Of a DNA stretch of 64,000 nt, positions 1 through 10,645 are shown piece by piece. Source of the DNA: Lepidodermella squamata (lineage: Eukaryota > Gastrotricha). The stretch's first letter is position 1, and every line of letters begins with the position of its first letter. A program made the translations under genes and the position numbers. The notes under the pieces were generated by a model, which did no database searches, was not told where the DNA came from, and saw nothing but the letters and a program-made list of their open reading frames with translations. The stretch is taken from NCBI GenBank assembly GCA_047495785.1, contig JBLDXI010000003.1, positions 62,001 to 126,000 of the forward strand, written 5' to 3'.

Positions 1-1790
1 CGACCGGAGCGTTTCGCTAGCATCAACGCATTCCAACCGTCTTTTTTACGAATTTCGAGATTCGCCAAATTTTCTCCCTCCTTCATTTCAAATTCGCACA
101 GCAATTGCACGCATTTCATATGGCCGTAATAGGCCGCTTCCAAGAGAGCAGTGCCGGTATTGTCATCCCTCGCCGGCTTATAATAATCTACGAAATCCCG
201 CAATTTCTCGATCGCAGCCTCCCTCGATAAATTGTTCACTCGCTGCTCGAGATTCAATTTCGAATCAAGCAGGACTCGCAGTAATTCGAAGTGACCGAAC
301 GTACTGACGATTTGCACGCAAGTCGATCGATTCCCGATATCGCTGCTTCCAACGTTATGCTTCGATTTGTCGTAACGTGCGTCGACCAATTTCAACATAA
401 CCGCATCTCCGCGGAGTCGCGAAATCGAAATCACAAATGGCATATCACCAATAGCACAAGCTGAGAAGAAATTAGATTCCAGAATCAGATCGACACTGTC
501 AGATGCAAAACCGAGTGACTCGATCGCGGTATTTTCAGGTGTGAAACCGAATGAATCAATCGAAATCGAACTCAGACTTTTCAATCTTTCGACTTCTCGC
601 TCAAGTTCAGCATTGCGCTCTTTCAACCTGACCAGCTGCCGGTGTAAATAAGTACAACTGTCGTCTTCCTCGCGAATTGATTCCACGAGGTCACGAATGT
701 AATCGTCCTGCAAAACTTGTCTAACAGTCGAGCGTTTATCGTGGTCGCGAACCAGTAGCCGGCTTTCAATCAGGCTAAGCAGTCCATCATAATAGACGAA
801 CGAATCTGACGGAGGTGGCTTGACGCTGAAATGAGGTCGGTTTATTAGCGTCGAAACGCAGGAGAGTGAAGCTTACTCAAGGTTGCTGAAGGTACGCACA
901 AGTTCGAAGACATCTCCAGGAAACGGAAGATTCATTGTTGCCAATTCATATGCAATAACACCCAAAGCCCAGACATCGACTGCCGGCTTACTTTTCAGTT
1001 CTTTGAATTTCTCCGGGACAATGCTTTCGGGTGGCAAATGGGTTAACGTACCAACACGCCCGGCAAGAGTAGAGCTGTCGTCAGCTGCAAGCTTAGCCAG
1101 GCCAAAATCAGCAATCTTGACAGTAGTTCCATCACTACTTAACAATACATTCTGTCTCAAGAAAGAAGTTGTTAATATTATTATTAATCTGATTTGCAAT
1201 CTCGTACATCGCATTTCAAATCCCGGTGCACAATCGAGAAATCATGCAGGTAATTCAAACCCATGGTGATTTGAGCTAGCCACAATTTTACTTCGTCGGC
1301 TGAAAATAGTTCCGGCACTATAGCTTCGTTCGACGTCGGATCAAATTTGCGTTTAACAATCAGATCTTTCAGACTGCCGCTGCCGCAGTATTCCAGCTCA
1401 ATAGTTATATTCTTTTCATCTAGAAGTGATCAAACATTGAGAAACATGAGCAAAGATTAACTTCAACCGATAACCCTTACCAATCCAAGAATGGTATATT
1501 CTGACGATATTCGGATGGCTCAACGTGACCAGAAGCTTCGCCTGCGTTCAATTTACGATCGATTGTCAAAAGCAGGCGCGAAATATTAACAAACGCCTTA
1601 CCTCGGTCTTGGCTAGCTTTAAGACTTTGGGATTTTTGAAAAGTGCCTTTTTAAGCGAAACCGTTTTGAGTACAACAGGCCGATTTGCAATGTAAAGGTC
1701 TGCCGTTGCGAACGCGCCTTCTCCCAGAGATTTCACAGGTGTAAAAGAAGCCTCATTGCCTTGAGTAGTAAACTTCAAAGGTTCTGCCAT
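1..1790 (-). CDS. NEK-like protein kinase with coiled coil and ankyrin-like C-terminus (3' end outside window)
   Basis: Exons on the minus strand: 1790-1602, 1541-1481, 1419-1208, 1151-877, 825 to beyond base 1. Introns are 51-60 bp and phases match, giving 520 residues so far. Kinase landmarks: glycine loop GEGAFA near residue 23, ATP lysine in VVLK (about 42), HRDLKCDN at 148-155, DFG at 169, and an unusual LPPE in place of APE. The closest general resemblance is the NEK/STE type of Ser/Thr kinase. After the kinase comes a heptad-like stretch rich in E, L and R (RLKERNAELEREVERL), then segments resembling ankyrin repeats (TALLEAAYYGHMKCVQLL, GWNALMLAKRSG). The partner and pathway cannot be told. 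A degraded relative of the kinase part lies at 29681-29900. Kinase identity is firm; subfamily and repeat type are inferred. Confidence 0.85.
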
Positions 1791-2875
1791 CGAAGAGCGT
1801 TGTCTATCAGGAAACGCAAACTAATCTCATCGATCAGTGAAGGCACTTGCTGTCACTGAATGCATAATGCATACATGGTAAAATCGTCACTCGCAGCACA
1901 TCAGATCGTCAGGTCGGACGGCTTTCCGCAGGCTCACAGCTCACAACAGATCTCAGATCACATTGAAACGCGCGCGAGCAACCATTAATTTTTGACATTT
2001 ATCAAACAAAAAACCTTCCGATCCAAATCTAAATTGAATTTTATTTTCGAGTAATCATGATTCAGCTCAAATGAAATAATCATTTTTTAGGTTGCCCGCG
2101 CAAACAAGGAAGTCCGCGGTCGTGTGTTCCTACGACGCTTTTCGTGGGATCGAAACGAGTTTTTCTGAGCGCCGCGAGACGCGGGTTCGAAGTTCGAAGA
2201 AACGGACGATGTTTTATTGATGGCAGGCTTTTGCTTTCAAGTGAGGATGGGATGATCATATTGTGCATTCTGGGAGAAAGCGTGGTTGAGGCAGTTGTGT
2301 GAAACGAATGGCGAATGGCTTCGAAAAATGATCGCGAGAGAAGTCGCTGTCTGATCCAATGAACAATGAATTAGCTATAATTTCTATATAGTCACCGGTT
2401 GTATCTGCGCATTTCGCATTGCTTCAGCGCGCACTTTTTCGATTGCTTAGAGCGTCAAGCTGCCCACGACGATTGCGATTCGCCGGTGTTGGCCTTCTTG
2501 ATTTCTTTATCAAAGTAGCTTTTGACTCGTTATCAAAGCTTGACAATTTTCGGCCGCACCATTTTGCTATCCTATGCAAGTTGTGAGTCGAGTAGCTTGT
2601 TATGTGGGGTGCGTATCGATTAGATGAAAGTTGGGTGGCGCCAACTGAAGAAATTGCAAGGTTCCCTACTGTGGTTACTTGGTGACTGCTATTGGTTTCA
2701 TTCAGGTGAACTGCACCTGCGATTGTGTGCACTATTTTATTTTGGACTGCGCACGGAGGAAGTTCAGTATCACCACAATTTATCGAGTGCAGTTATCAAT
2801 CAAATTGCTACATGTTAATAAATCCTCAGAAATTTTATTTATTGGTTTGTTTGAAGCAACTGAAATTCAAGCGAG
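1791..2875. other. Intergenic region between divergent genes
   Basis: This stretch separates the start of the kinase gene (minus) from the O-methyltransferase gene (plus), so it probably holds both promoters. I see no convincing coding exon, tRNA or repeat. Open frames here are short, without family resemblance or splice context. Confidence 0.5.
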
Positions 2876-3955
2876 ATGAATTCAAATCCAGCTGATGGCA
2901 CTTACTTGAAATTGGAAACTCGTAGCAATATGCCTCCTCAGCAATACGTGTATTCGCTGTTTCATCTGCGCAACTTGCCGAAATGCATCGAAGTTTTCGT
3001 GGAGAAGAACATCGCCAATGAAATTTCTAGTGGCGAACCTGTTGATGTTCATGCGCTTGCAAACCGTTTGAAATACCACGAAGACACACTGCGGCGCATT
3101 CTAAGCTTCCTTGCCAGCCATGGCATTCTGAAAGAACTAGAAGGAGATAGGTTCATTGGTACCGAATTTTCGGATGTTCTCCGCGACGACCATTCCCATT
3201 CTGTCGCTGCTGCTCTACGTTATTCAAGCCGCCGGGAAATGCAATTAGCTATGATGGAGCTCGGCTCAACGTTGGACGCAGGCGAGCCTTCGTTCAAGAT
3301 CGCCAATGGCATGCCGTTCTACGAATACCTGAACCATCACCCGGAATCAGAAGCTGCTTTTAATAAGGCTGTTTCGCACATGAGCGATACATCGCGAGGC
3401 AAACTGTTAAATTCACTGTATGACTTTTCGCGTTTCACTTCCATCGCGGACATTGCTGGGGGCCGGGGTGGCCTGATTGCTGAGGTGCTGCGTCTTAACG
3501 TAAAGGCTAGTGGGGTTTTGTTTGAACGCGAGGCTGTGCTAGCTCAAATTGTGCCCGAGTTGACGGAGCCGGGCATTAAAGAGCGCTTCTGCGCGGTAGC
3601 TGGCAATGCGCTTGAGAAAATTGACGTCGACGCGGAGTTGTTCTTACTAGCGAGTACTTTGTGCAGCTTCAGCGATGAAGGCTCGTCGAAAATTCTAGTG
3701 AATATTGCGTCTGCCATCGCCGCCGCTGGTCGCAAATCGTCGAGGCTGCTCATCTTGGAAATGGCGATGGAAAACGAGCCGAATGAGCCGGCGATCCTCA
3801 ACCGCGGCGCTGATCTGTTTCACCTCGCCATTATGGGCGGTAAATTTCGCTGCGTGAAAGCAATGCGCAGCCTCATCGAGCGAAATGGCTTTAAATTATT
3901 GACCACCATCAATATGCCTCCGATGCATCTAATCTATGAATGCGAACTTGCCTGA
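2876..3955 (+). CDS. SAM-dependent O-methyltransferase (acetylserotonin/hydroxyneurosporene MT-like)
   Basis: One uninterrupted exon of 359 residues. The N-terminal 100 residues look like the winged-helix dimerisation domain of this family (VHALANRLKYHEDTLRRIL, then FLASHGILKE). SAM-binding motif I is seen as DIAGGRGG near residues 191-198, and the C-terminus (RSLIERNGFKLLTT...) matches the family end. The segment HHPESEAAFNKAVSHMS resembles bacterial members. It should transfer a methyl group from SAM to a hydroxyl on a small molecule; the substrate is unknown. Lack of introns and a bacterial flavour suggest possible horizontal acquisition, but BLOC1S1, IGBP1 and DNAJC9 here are also intronless, so this is weak evidence. 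AATAAA lies at about 4252. Confidence 0.85.
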   Translation: MNSNPADGTYLKLETRSNMPPQQYVYSLFHLRNLPKCIEVFVEKNIANEISSGEPVDVHALANRLKYHEDTLRRILSFLASHGILKELEGDRFIGTEFSDVLRDDHSHSVAAALRYSSRREMQLAMMELGSTLDAGEPSFKIANGMPFYEYLNHHPESEAAFNKAVSHMSDTSRGKLLNSLYDFSRFTSIADIAGGRGGLIAEVLRLNVKASGVLFEREAVLAQIVPELTEPGIKERFCAVAGNALEKIDVDAELFLLASTLCSFSDEGSSKILVNIASAIAAAGRKSSRLLILEMAMENEPNEPAILNRGADLFHLAIMGGKFRCVKAMRSLIERNGFKLLTTINMPPMHLIYECELA

Positions 3956-4410
3956 AGCGCCGCAGCATTGGATTTCCGATTTCTTTGCTTTGATTTATCA
4001 CGAAAGTTTCGAGTGCAGCAACTGTTTCGGTTGGCAATTTGATATTGGGAGCGACAAGATTGAAAATCGGCCCTATGTCGCCAACTTGCGCCTGATTCTT
4101 GCCATCTTTCATCATCGTTCCGTCGTCGTTGCAGCTGTGATTTGGCCATCATGGGCGTGGCATTTATTTTGTGATGCTTATATGATTTTTACGTTGTTAT
4201 GCCTGCGTGAAATCAGTAGTTTTGTTGTTAGTAAGTAACACACATCAGGTAATAAACTCTGTTGTATAACGTGTTTTCCATTATTGTTGCGATGGAAAAC
4301 CGCAATTTCTCATAATTGCTATCGTTAAGTGACAGTAATTTTCGCAAAATTTCGTTAAGATATGGCTAAATTTCGGTTTCACTCTCTTGTCTAGATTCCA
4401 ATTGCTGCTA
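3956..4410. other. 3' flank of the methyltransferase gene
   Basis: Contains a likely polyadenylation signal (AATAAA, about 4252) for the upstream gene, then AT-rich sequence leading to a splice-acceptor-like site at 4420. No gene seen. Confidence 0.5.
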
Positions 4411-4420
4411 ATACTTATAG
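4411..4420 (+). promoter_or_regulatory. Splice acceptor 4 nt before BLOC1S1 ATG
   Basis: The sequence atacttatag is followed by AAAA and the start codon at 4425. A 4-nt remainder cannot be a complete 5' UTR, so this is a trans-splice acceptor or the end of a 5'-UTR intron. Confidence 0.5.
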
Positions 4421-4424
4421 AAAA

Positions 4425-4790
4425 ATGTTGAGTGGAATAATGAAAAAGCACCAGCTTCAGTTGGAGAAGCAAAAAGAGAGTCAGGAGTTGGCGAAGAAGG
4501 ACGCGATCGCTTCGATCAGCACATTCCAGAACACCGTCGTCGACTACATGAACGTGAGCGTAGCGATGGCATATCAGAACCAGAAGAAACTCGACGTCGA
4601 GGTGAAAAATTTGCAGTCGAACACGACGAAACTGACGAAGCAAATCGGCGACTGGATTAAACTCTCGGCTGCTTTCAACCAGGCCCTCAAAGAACTGGGC
4701 GATATCGAGAATTGGGCTGCTTCGCTCGAGGCGGACATGCGCATGATAAGCACTAGTCTCGAATACGCGTACAACTGCGAGAAACCTTGA
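4425..4790 (+). CDS. BLOC1S1: BLOC-1 subunit 1 (GCN5L1)
   Basis: Single exon, 121 residues, similar in length to the vertebrate protein (about 125). Shared blocks run along the whole protein: MLSGIMKKHQ at the start, QNTVVDYMNVSVAMAYQNQK, KLDVEVKNLQ, FNQALKELGDIENWA and DMRMISTSLEYAY. The family forms helical coiled coils in the BLOC-1 and BORC complexes, acting in lysosome-related organelle biogenesis and lysosome positioning; the mammalian protein is also linked to mitochondrial protein acetylation. AATAAA at 4850-4855 is only 46 bp before the acceptor-like site (4901) that serves PHF7, so the two genes may be co-transcribed. The start is fixed by family alignment. Confidence 0.95.
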   Translation: MLSGIMKKHQLQLEKQKESQELAKKDAIASISTFQNTVVDYMNVSVAMAYQNQKKLDVEVKNLQSNTTKLTKQIGDWIKLSAAFNQALKELGDIENWAASLEADMRMISTSLEYAYNCEKP

Positions 4791-4890
4791 ATGCTATTGA
4801 TTGTCTTTTTATAATATTGCTATTTTACGACATCATCGAAAATCAGTGTAATAAATTATCGTGATTTTTTTCTATTAATGAATTGCTCTT

Positions 4891-4901
4891 GATTGTTTTA
4901 G
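4891..4901 (+). promoter_or_regulatory. Splice acceptor before PHF7 ATG, in a BLOC1S1-PHF7 gap
   Basis: gattgttttag lies 10 nt before the ATG at 4912 and 46 bp after the AATAAA of BLOC1S1. A polyadenylation signal closely followed by an acceptor is the usual layout between genes of a trans-spliced operon. Confidence 0.5.
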
Positions 4902-4911
4902 GTGTGTTTTG

Positions 4912-7452
4912 ATGAATAAAGTGTGGCTTGGCGGCGGTAGGCGGCGAAAATCCAGCTCTGCGAGCACTTCTGCGAAAAAGCGCAGATTATCCATTACCGA
5001 ACAGAGTTTCGAAAAGAAAAAGGAGCAATGCGACTACTGCCGGCGGCCTGAAGCTTTAGAGAGTGATTTGGTAATTTTCATACCTAAAACTAGATCTTAG
5101 AATGAAGCTGATTTGTCGTTTTGCATTTCAGTTACCGAGTTCGAGCGTTTTGAACTGGCGCGACGTGTTAGGTCCGCTGGGCACAAATGGCAAAGCTCGA
5201 GTTCATTACTGCTGCGCTTTTTTCGCGCGAGATTTACCGCAGGAAGAAGCTGCGACGATGGAGGTGAACCATTCATTATTTTCAGCGCATTATTTCGATT
5301 AACCATTTTTTGGGACCAGTTATGCACACGTAGTTCCCCTGGGTTTTTTTCAGAGTGAAAATGTGCTAAAATAATGAAAAATATTAAAATGTCAGATTTG
5401 TGGAAATTATTCGACGGTTTCATGCTAGGGTCGTTTCGTTCAGAAGGAATACCTATTAACAAAAGAAATGTCAAGGTCCTTTGAACGAATCACGAAATTC
5501 CGAGGTTTGCGAAGAAACTTCGGAATCATTCAGGAATTTGTGAATTTCCTGCGGGAAATTGAATTAACAAGGTTTCTCCCAAGTTGGGCAATCTTCTTAA
5601 GCTTTTTGCTTAAATTTCTGAATTTTTCAGAATTAAGGCTACTCTGCTGTATCCATAATCTTCGATTCCATCGAAGAAATCCAGGAAAGATCAGTTCGGT
5701 AATTCCCGGTAGATCATTTCTTGGTGTTACGTAGAATTTGTCGAATTATTCATTTCCCTTTGAAAATGAATCTTTATAATCTTCCAAGTTCAGTTCATTT
5801 TCGATTTTCAGTTACTGGTTCGATTTTCTGAAAATTTAGAAAATAGTCGAGATGGTACTAGTTTTGATTTTCTCATTTGTTTTTCAACAGGCGACGTTCG
5901 GGTTCCGAGAGTCTGCGATCGTGGCGAACTTGGCGCGGAGCAGCCGCAGCCGGTGCGCGTTCTGCAACGGCGCGAACGCTGCGACGAAATGCGCGAAATG
6001 CTCGACGTGCTTCCACTTTCCGTGCGGCGTCGAGCACGGCGCGTTGTTCAACTACTCGACCTTCGACGCGTTCTGCCCGCGCCACCGCCCGCAGCAGCAG
6101 CAGCAACGGCCTGGCAGTAAGCAGCAGCAGATGCATTCTTCGAACAGAAACAACGAAGACAATAACACGAGACATCGCAATATTTTCGAGCAGCTCGAAC
6201 TCGAAGATGAGCAGCATCAAAGACAACAGCAACAGCAACAGACACAAAAATCGAATGATGATGATGATGATGATGACGATGACAGGTGGATGTGTTTGAT
6301 TTGCCGCGAACTCGTCCCTACAACGACGACATCGGCAGATGGCCATAGTAGCAGCAATAACGTGTACGAAGCGGTTTGCTGCCAGCGAGCTTTCCACCGC
6401 GACTGTCTACAGGTGAGTACTTTTTCTACATTGGTCTTAATATTAGCAATTCGAACCTCTGAAATTGAGGGTCAATCACTAAATGTCCCCAATCATTTGC
6501 GATTCCGACTGTATTCAACTGTGTCTATTTCCGCAAAACATCTAATATATCAGCATCCGCTCAGATTTCAACCAAATGCCTTGGAAATTTGAGGAACAAC
6601 ACAACATTGAATGATGGGGAATTGTTTGGTATTCAATTAGGCCAGGCTTTCTTGATCCCCATGATGCTAAGATGTTTCATTCGAGGATGTAGCTAGGGGG
6701 GAGGATGGGGGGGGGGGGGGGGTTGCTCGCGAATCGACTTTTTCAAGTAGTTATCTGCGCACCAAAATGTTTGAACCCGAGGGGAAAGAATTATCACACC
6801 ACCCAAAAAAGCCACTGATTTCTTTGTAGCAACCTGGTACCCCATTGGGTAGTAAATGATGGCTCCGAAGCTCTCGTTGCAGGGGAAACTTGGCCTTGAA
6901 GGCAACCAGGGTCCCGCTTACATGTTTCCCCTTTCGAGTAAATCTCTTGCAACAAGAAAACAGAGCTTGAAGATGGTTACTACTATTGTTGGTTGATATT
7001 GATTGCAGGCGTACTGTTTCTCGGCGGCGGCGTTCCACGTCAAGTGCCCGCACTGCGGGGACGCGTCTGAGGCGCTCAAGGCGCACATGCGCACGTGGGG
7101 CCTGCACCTGCCGCTGCGCGACGCGGCGTGGGAGCGCGGCGAGGAGGCGCGCGTGCTCTTCGCCGACCAGCACGAGCCGCCCCTCTTCGTGTGCTACGCG
7201 CGCTCGTGCCTGTGCCCGCGCGGCCGGTCGTTCGACGGCGGCGCCGGCTCGCCGTACGCGCAGCTCAACTGCTGCGTGTGCGGCACCAACGCCGTGCACC
7301 GCTCGTGCACCATCGCGGCGCACCTCGGCACGGCGTGGGCGTGCATCGACTGCGACGACTCGCGCTCCACCGAGTCGAACGACCTGCGCCACTTGCCAGG
7401 CAACAACAACGACCGAGGCTACGAGGACGACGACGAAGATGTCTACCTCTAA
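4912..7452 (+). CDS. PHF7: PHF7/G2E3-like extended-PHD protein
   Basis: Four exons: 4912-5070, 5132-5263, 5891-6412, 7009-7452; all junctions are phase 0, giving 418 residues. Order of domains: basic Ser-rich start, extended PHD (CDYCRR..., VHYCCAFF, CAFCNGANAATKCAKCSTCFHFPCG, ending FCPRHRP), a Gln- and Asp-rich linker with a GAT/GAC-encoded aspartate run, a second zinc module (CLICRELV ... CCQRAFHRDCLQ, continued in exon 4 by KCPHCG), then a third Cys/His module (CCVCGTNAVHRSC). The mammalian relatives are a histone reader/ubiquitin ligase in the male germline (PHF7) and a ubiquitin ligase (G2E3). No HECT domain is present, so PHF7 is the better match. Introns 2 and 3 are 627 and 596 bp; intron 3 has a 16-G run. 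Exon 4 is far more GC-rich than exons 1-2. Confidence 0.88.
6707..6722 (+). repeat. Run of 16 G in PHF7 intron 3
   Basis: Uninterrupted poly-G, preceded by a short G-rich segment. It may be a real homopolymer or a spot of assembly uncertainty. Confidence 0.8.
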
Positions 7453-10400
7453 AACTTATACATGAATATCAAAACTCATCGAAATACCTCGAACGAATGT
7501 CTGCACACTCAATAATGAGCGCTTTCAAGCATCAGCTTTGTTTGTTCCCTCCCTCTCATCATTTGAGAAACTCATGCCTTACTTCTCGCTCATGACAACA
7601 CTTATTTTATGCATCATAATGATACTATTTTCTACGTTAATATCGTGAAATAAGCGGTATGCTTCCCGTCTTGAATAACGTATTGAATCAGGGTCTGAGT
7701 TTCGCTTCCACATACATGTTAAATAATGTCTCTTGTTGTTGTCTCTGTGTATGCCATCTTTATTTGATGTTTCTTTTTTTGATATTTATCGGGTTTATTT
7801 TTTGGTTGATACAATACACTGCTTATACTTATTAATTCATTGCTCGAGATGGACTTTGATGATGCAGTTTCCTTGTGATTTGATTTGTTGCTTGCTCCTC
7901 GTTTCATCTTCTCGCTGTTTTACTATATGCGCCTTCGATATGATGTAATACTTTTACCTGGTATTACCTATACTGTTTGATTAATTGGACTGTTTTCTGC
8001 TTTTGCTTTTGTATACAACAACAGCCTTATGCTTTAATTCTCTACTACGCATAACTACTAAGTGTACTCGCTCGAGGGATTGATTTAATTTCACACACTC
8101 AACACTGATAATGGTTGGCAGTACCTGAAAATTGGTGATGGCTCAAATTTGTATCACCCGAAAAGGAATGTTCCACCTGATGAGAATAAAGCTCATTACA
8201 AATATGTGGTTAAACCTGATTTTATTGGTACAGCATGTGCTGAGATATCGATGCCACTTGCCGAGTTGATCGAGAGTTCGGTACTTATATGATTCGCTGC
8301 ATTCACTATTCACTCAACACGAGCAGCTAGCCATTTGGTTTCTGATTGAAAATTGTAAGCTTCGAAGGCTTTTAGACCGTGGGCGTTGTCCGTTGCCCCG
8401 GATGACCACTGATAAACAGAAATATGAGCGATGACTGACAACAAGTGCACCGTTACAATTCTTTCGACGCTATTCAGGCAGCTTTTCTTTCGCCGAAGCA
8501 GTTTTTACGTGCTTCAGTCCGGCTTCCCAGTGGTACGTACATCAAGCCACCAGAGATTCGATCGGGCAGTTTCTGTCTTGACTTCAACTCAGATGCTCAA
8601 TTGCTAATTCATGCTGGCAGCGAGAGTCCGAATATAGAGTTTCCCGTGGATTTAAGTCAAGTCCGTAAATGGCTTTATATAGATCGAATGAATAAATTGA
8701 TTGGTACGGTTGGAATTTTTATTTATCAAGAATTCAATTAATGTTAAAAATGGGGTTGAGGACTGTCGGTTGAGGCCTATATTCTCAACTATTGATGAAG
8801 TGCTAATTTTTTAATTCGCTTTACTGTCAACTTATCAGTATATCAGCACTTGTGTTTTGCAGCTTTAATCATATTGAATGCATTTCGCGATTCGTCGAAG
8901 TCGGCTGGGTTGTCACAACCTTATCGTTCATTTGCTGCATCAACGAACCGAGTCATTTAAAAAAGTCAACTATTGTTATTCTTTCATAATAAAAATCGAA
9001 CTCACGTTTGCCATCTGAATCAGCGAACAGCAGCTACAACACCAAGACACCATGAAATCTTTGCAGCAGGTGCCCTATTTTACAAAAGGGCTACTTGATA
9101 GGGAAGTCGGAACAATTTGATAATAGCTTACTTCAATGTGGTACCGATCGCGGACTTCCCCACGCAGTATCGTCAAAAACGCAAGGTTTGCGATTGGGAC
9201 AAGGTACAACCAGCCACACGCACAGCAATTTTTATCGAATTTAGACCAGTTTTGCTGTCAAGTCAAAATAATGCTAATACTTTCCAACTTATGAATCAAT
9301 CAATTATTACTTACGCCGAATATTACACATGGCAGAAAATAAGCGCAGGCGCATGTTTCACAATGAACGCAACATTGGCAAAGACCAGTTTTCCAGTTTC
9401 CCCCAGCCGCAGCCATTTTCAATATCCAATATCAGCTCCAAGCTAATAAACAAATTTGATGCTATATATTGAAGTTATAGGCGTGATTAAGATTCAGCGC
9501 TGCAGAAAGCATAGGTAGGGATAAGAAATAAAAAGGATCGGAATTAGTAATCGGGTTACAAGTTTGCGCCGTTGCTGGCATCGGCAAGATTTCAACCTGT
9601 TAAAATGCCGAAATGTGAATGCCCAAGTTTCGGCGCTCTATAGGCAACTCTATAGGCGCGCTTTTTCCTTTTTGTTTTGTCTACATTCTTTCACTGCATT
9701 ACTTGCATCAGGTATTGACATTTGAATAGAAGAAAAACCTGTGAATAGAGTTGTTTTTTAGATCGTTTTCACTGAAGTGCCTTAAAATATCATTGAAGAC
9801 AACGATGACGCAGGCCGTCCGTTCGGTTATTGCTGCCGTTAGTAGGTACGATGAAAGCAACCAGCCTGACCACTGAATAGTGGTATGCCGAAAGCGAACA
9901 GCTAGCAGTGATCAAACGCTTCTTATATTGATTTAACTTGATTTAACATGTTAGCAGCTTCGTTATTTTTATTCGTCCTGCTCTCCGCTAGGAATTAATG
10001 TATTGACTTGCCATGTTGTAGAGTGAAAGATGAAACGACCAGTGGTTTGAAAAACCGATATCAAGAAAGAGTCAAGAAAAATGTGTCTGAGATTTCATTT
10101 CAGTTTCCCTATTGATTTTGAATTTCACTGTGAATTACATTAGGGAGTCCGTATAGAATACTCTCAACTACCGGCGTATCCAGACTATTGAAGGAATAAA
10201 AGGCGTCGGGGTATTCTTGGCCCGCATCCTGCGTGCTACTTGGCCACCACATGATCGGGTTGGAGAAGACTGAACTAGTGACTCGTTCACTAAACTTAAG
10301 AATGTTATAAGGGTTTATCCAGTTTTCTGTATTACGTACATTGTGCAACATGATTTGAGATTCTCTCGATTTTAAAAATTAAAATACTCTATGCCCTCAC

Positions 10401-10480
10401 CCCTCATTCCTATATTATTTCTTTTCAACTTTGCCTGTTCCCGCCTCTTGGCTGGAGCTCCATTATTCCGATGGATTATT
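7453..10480. other. 3 kb without a confident gene; unrecognised exon-like frames at 8120-8282 and 8445-8741
   Basis: The first part is probably the 3' flank of PHF7. At 8136 a cag acceptor precedes an open frame (YLKIGDGSNLYHPKRNVPPD ... PLAELIESS) that ends near gtacttat. At 8445-8741 another frame has protein-like composition (SGTYIKPPEIRSGSFCLDFN; DLSQVRKWLYIDRMNK). They could be exons of an unknown gene or remains of one. I found no start exon, no clean joining of frames and no family match. Other frames at 9117-9446 (+) and 10109-10351 (-) are equally unrecognised. Confidence 0.25.
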
Positions 10481-10578
10481 CAAGGTCACAGAATTATAAA
10501 TTAGGGAATGTAGATGCCATGATACGAAGGGACCTGTGAACAAACAGGTGATTTCCCATACGCTTTTTTTCCTCTGTG

Positions 10579-10587
10579 CTTATAACG
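10579..10587 (+). promoter_or_regulatory. TATA-like element of peptide gene 1
   Basis: cttataacg lies 60-70 bp upstream of the ATG, at the position of the clearer TATA box in unit 2. Its flanks are recognisably the same duplicated promoter. Confidence 0.4.
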
Positions 10588-10645
10588 TGCAAAGGAAGTT
10601 TGCGTGTTGTACTATTCTCCGCTCCATTTCCACCAATTTTGTAAA

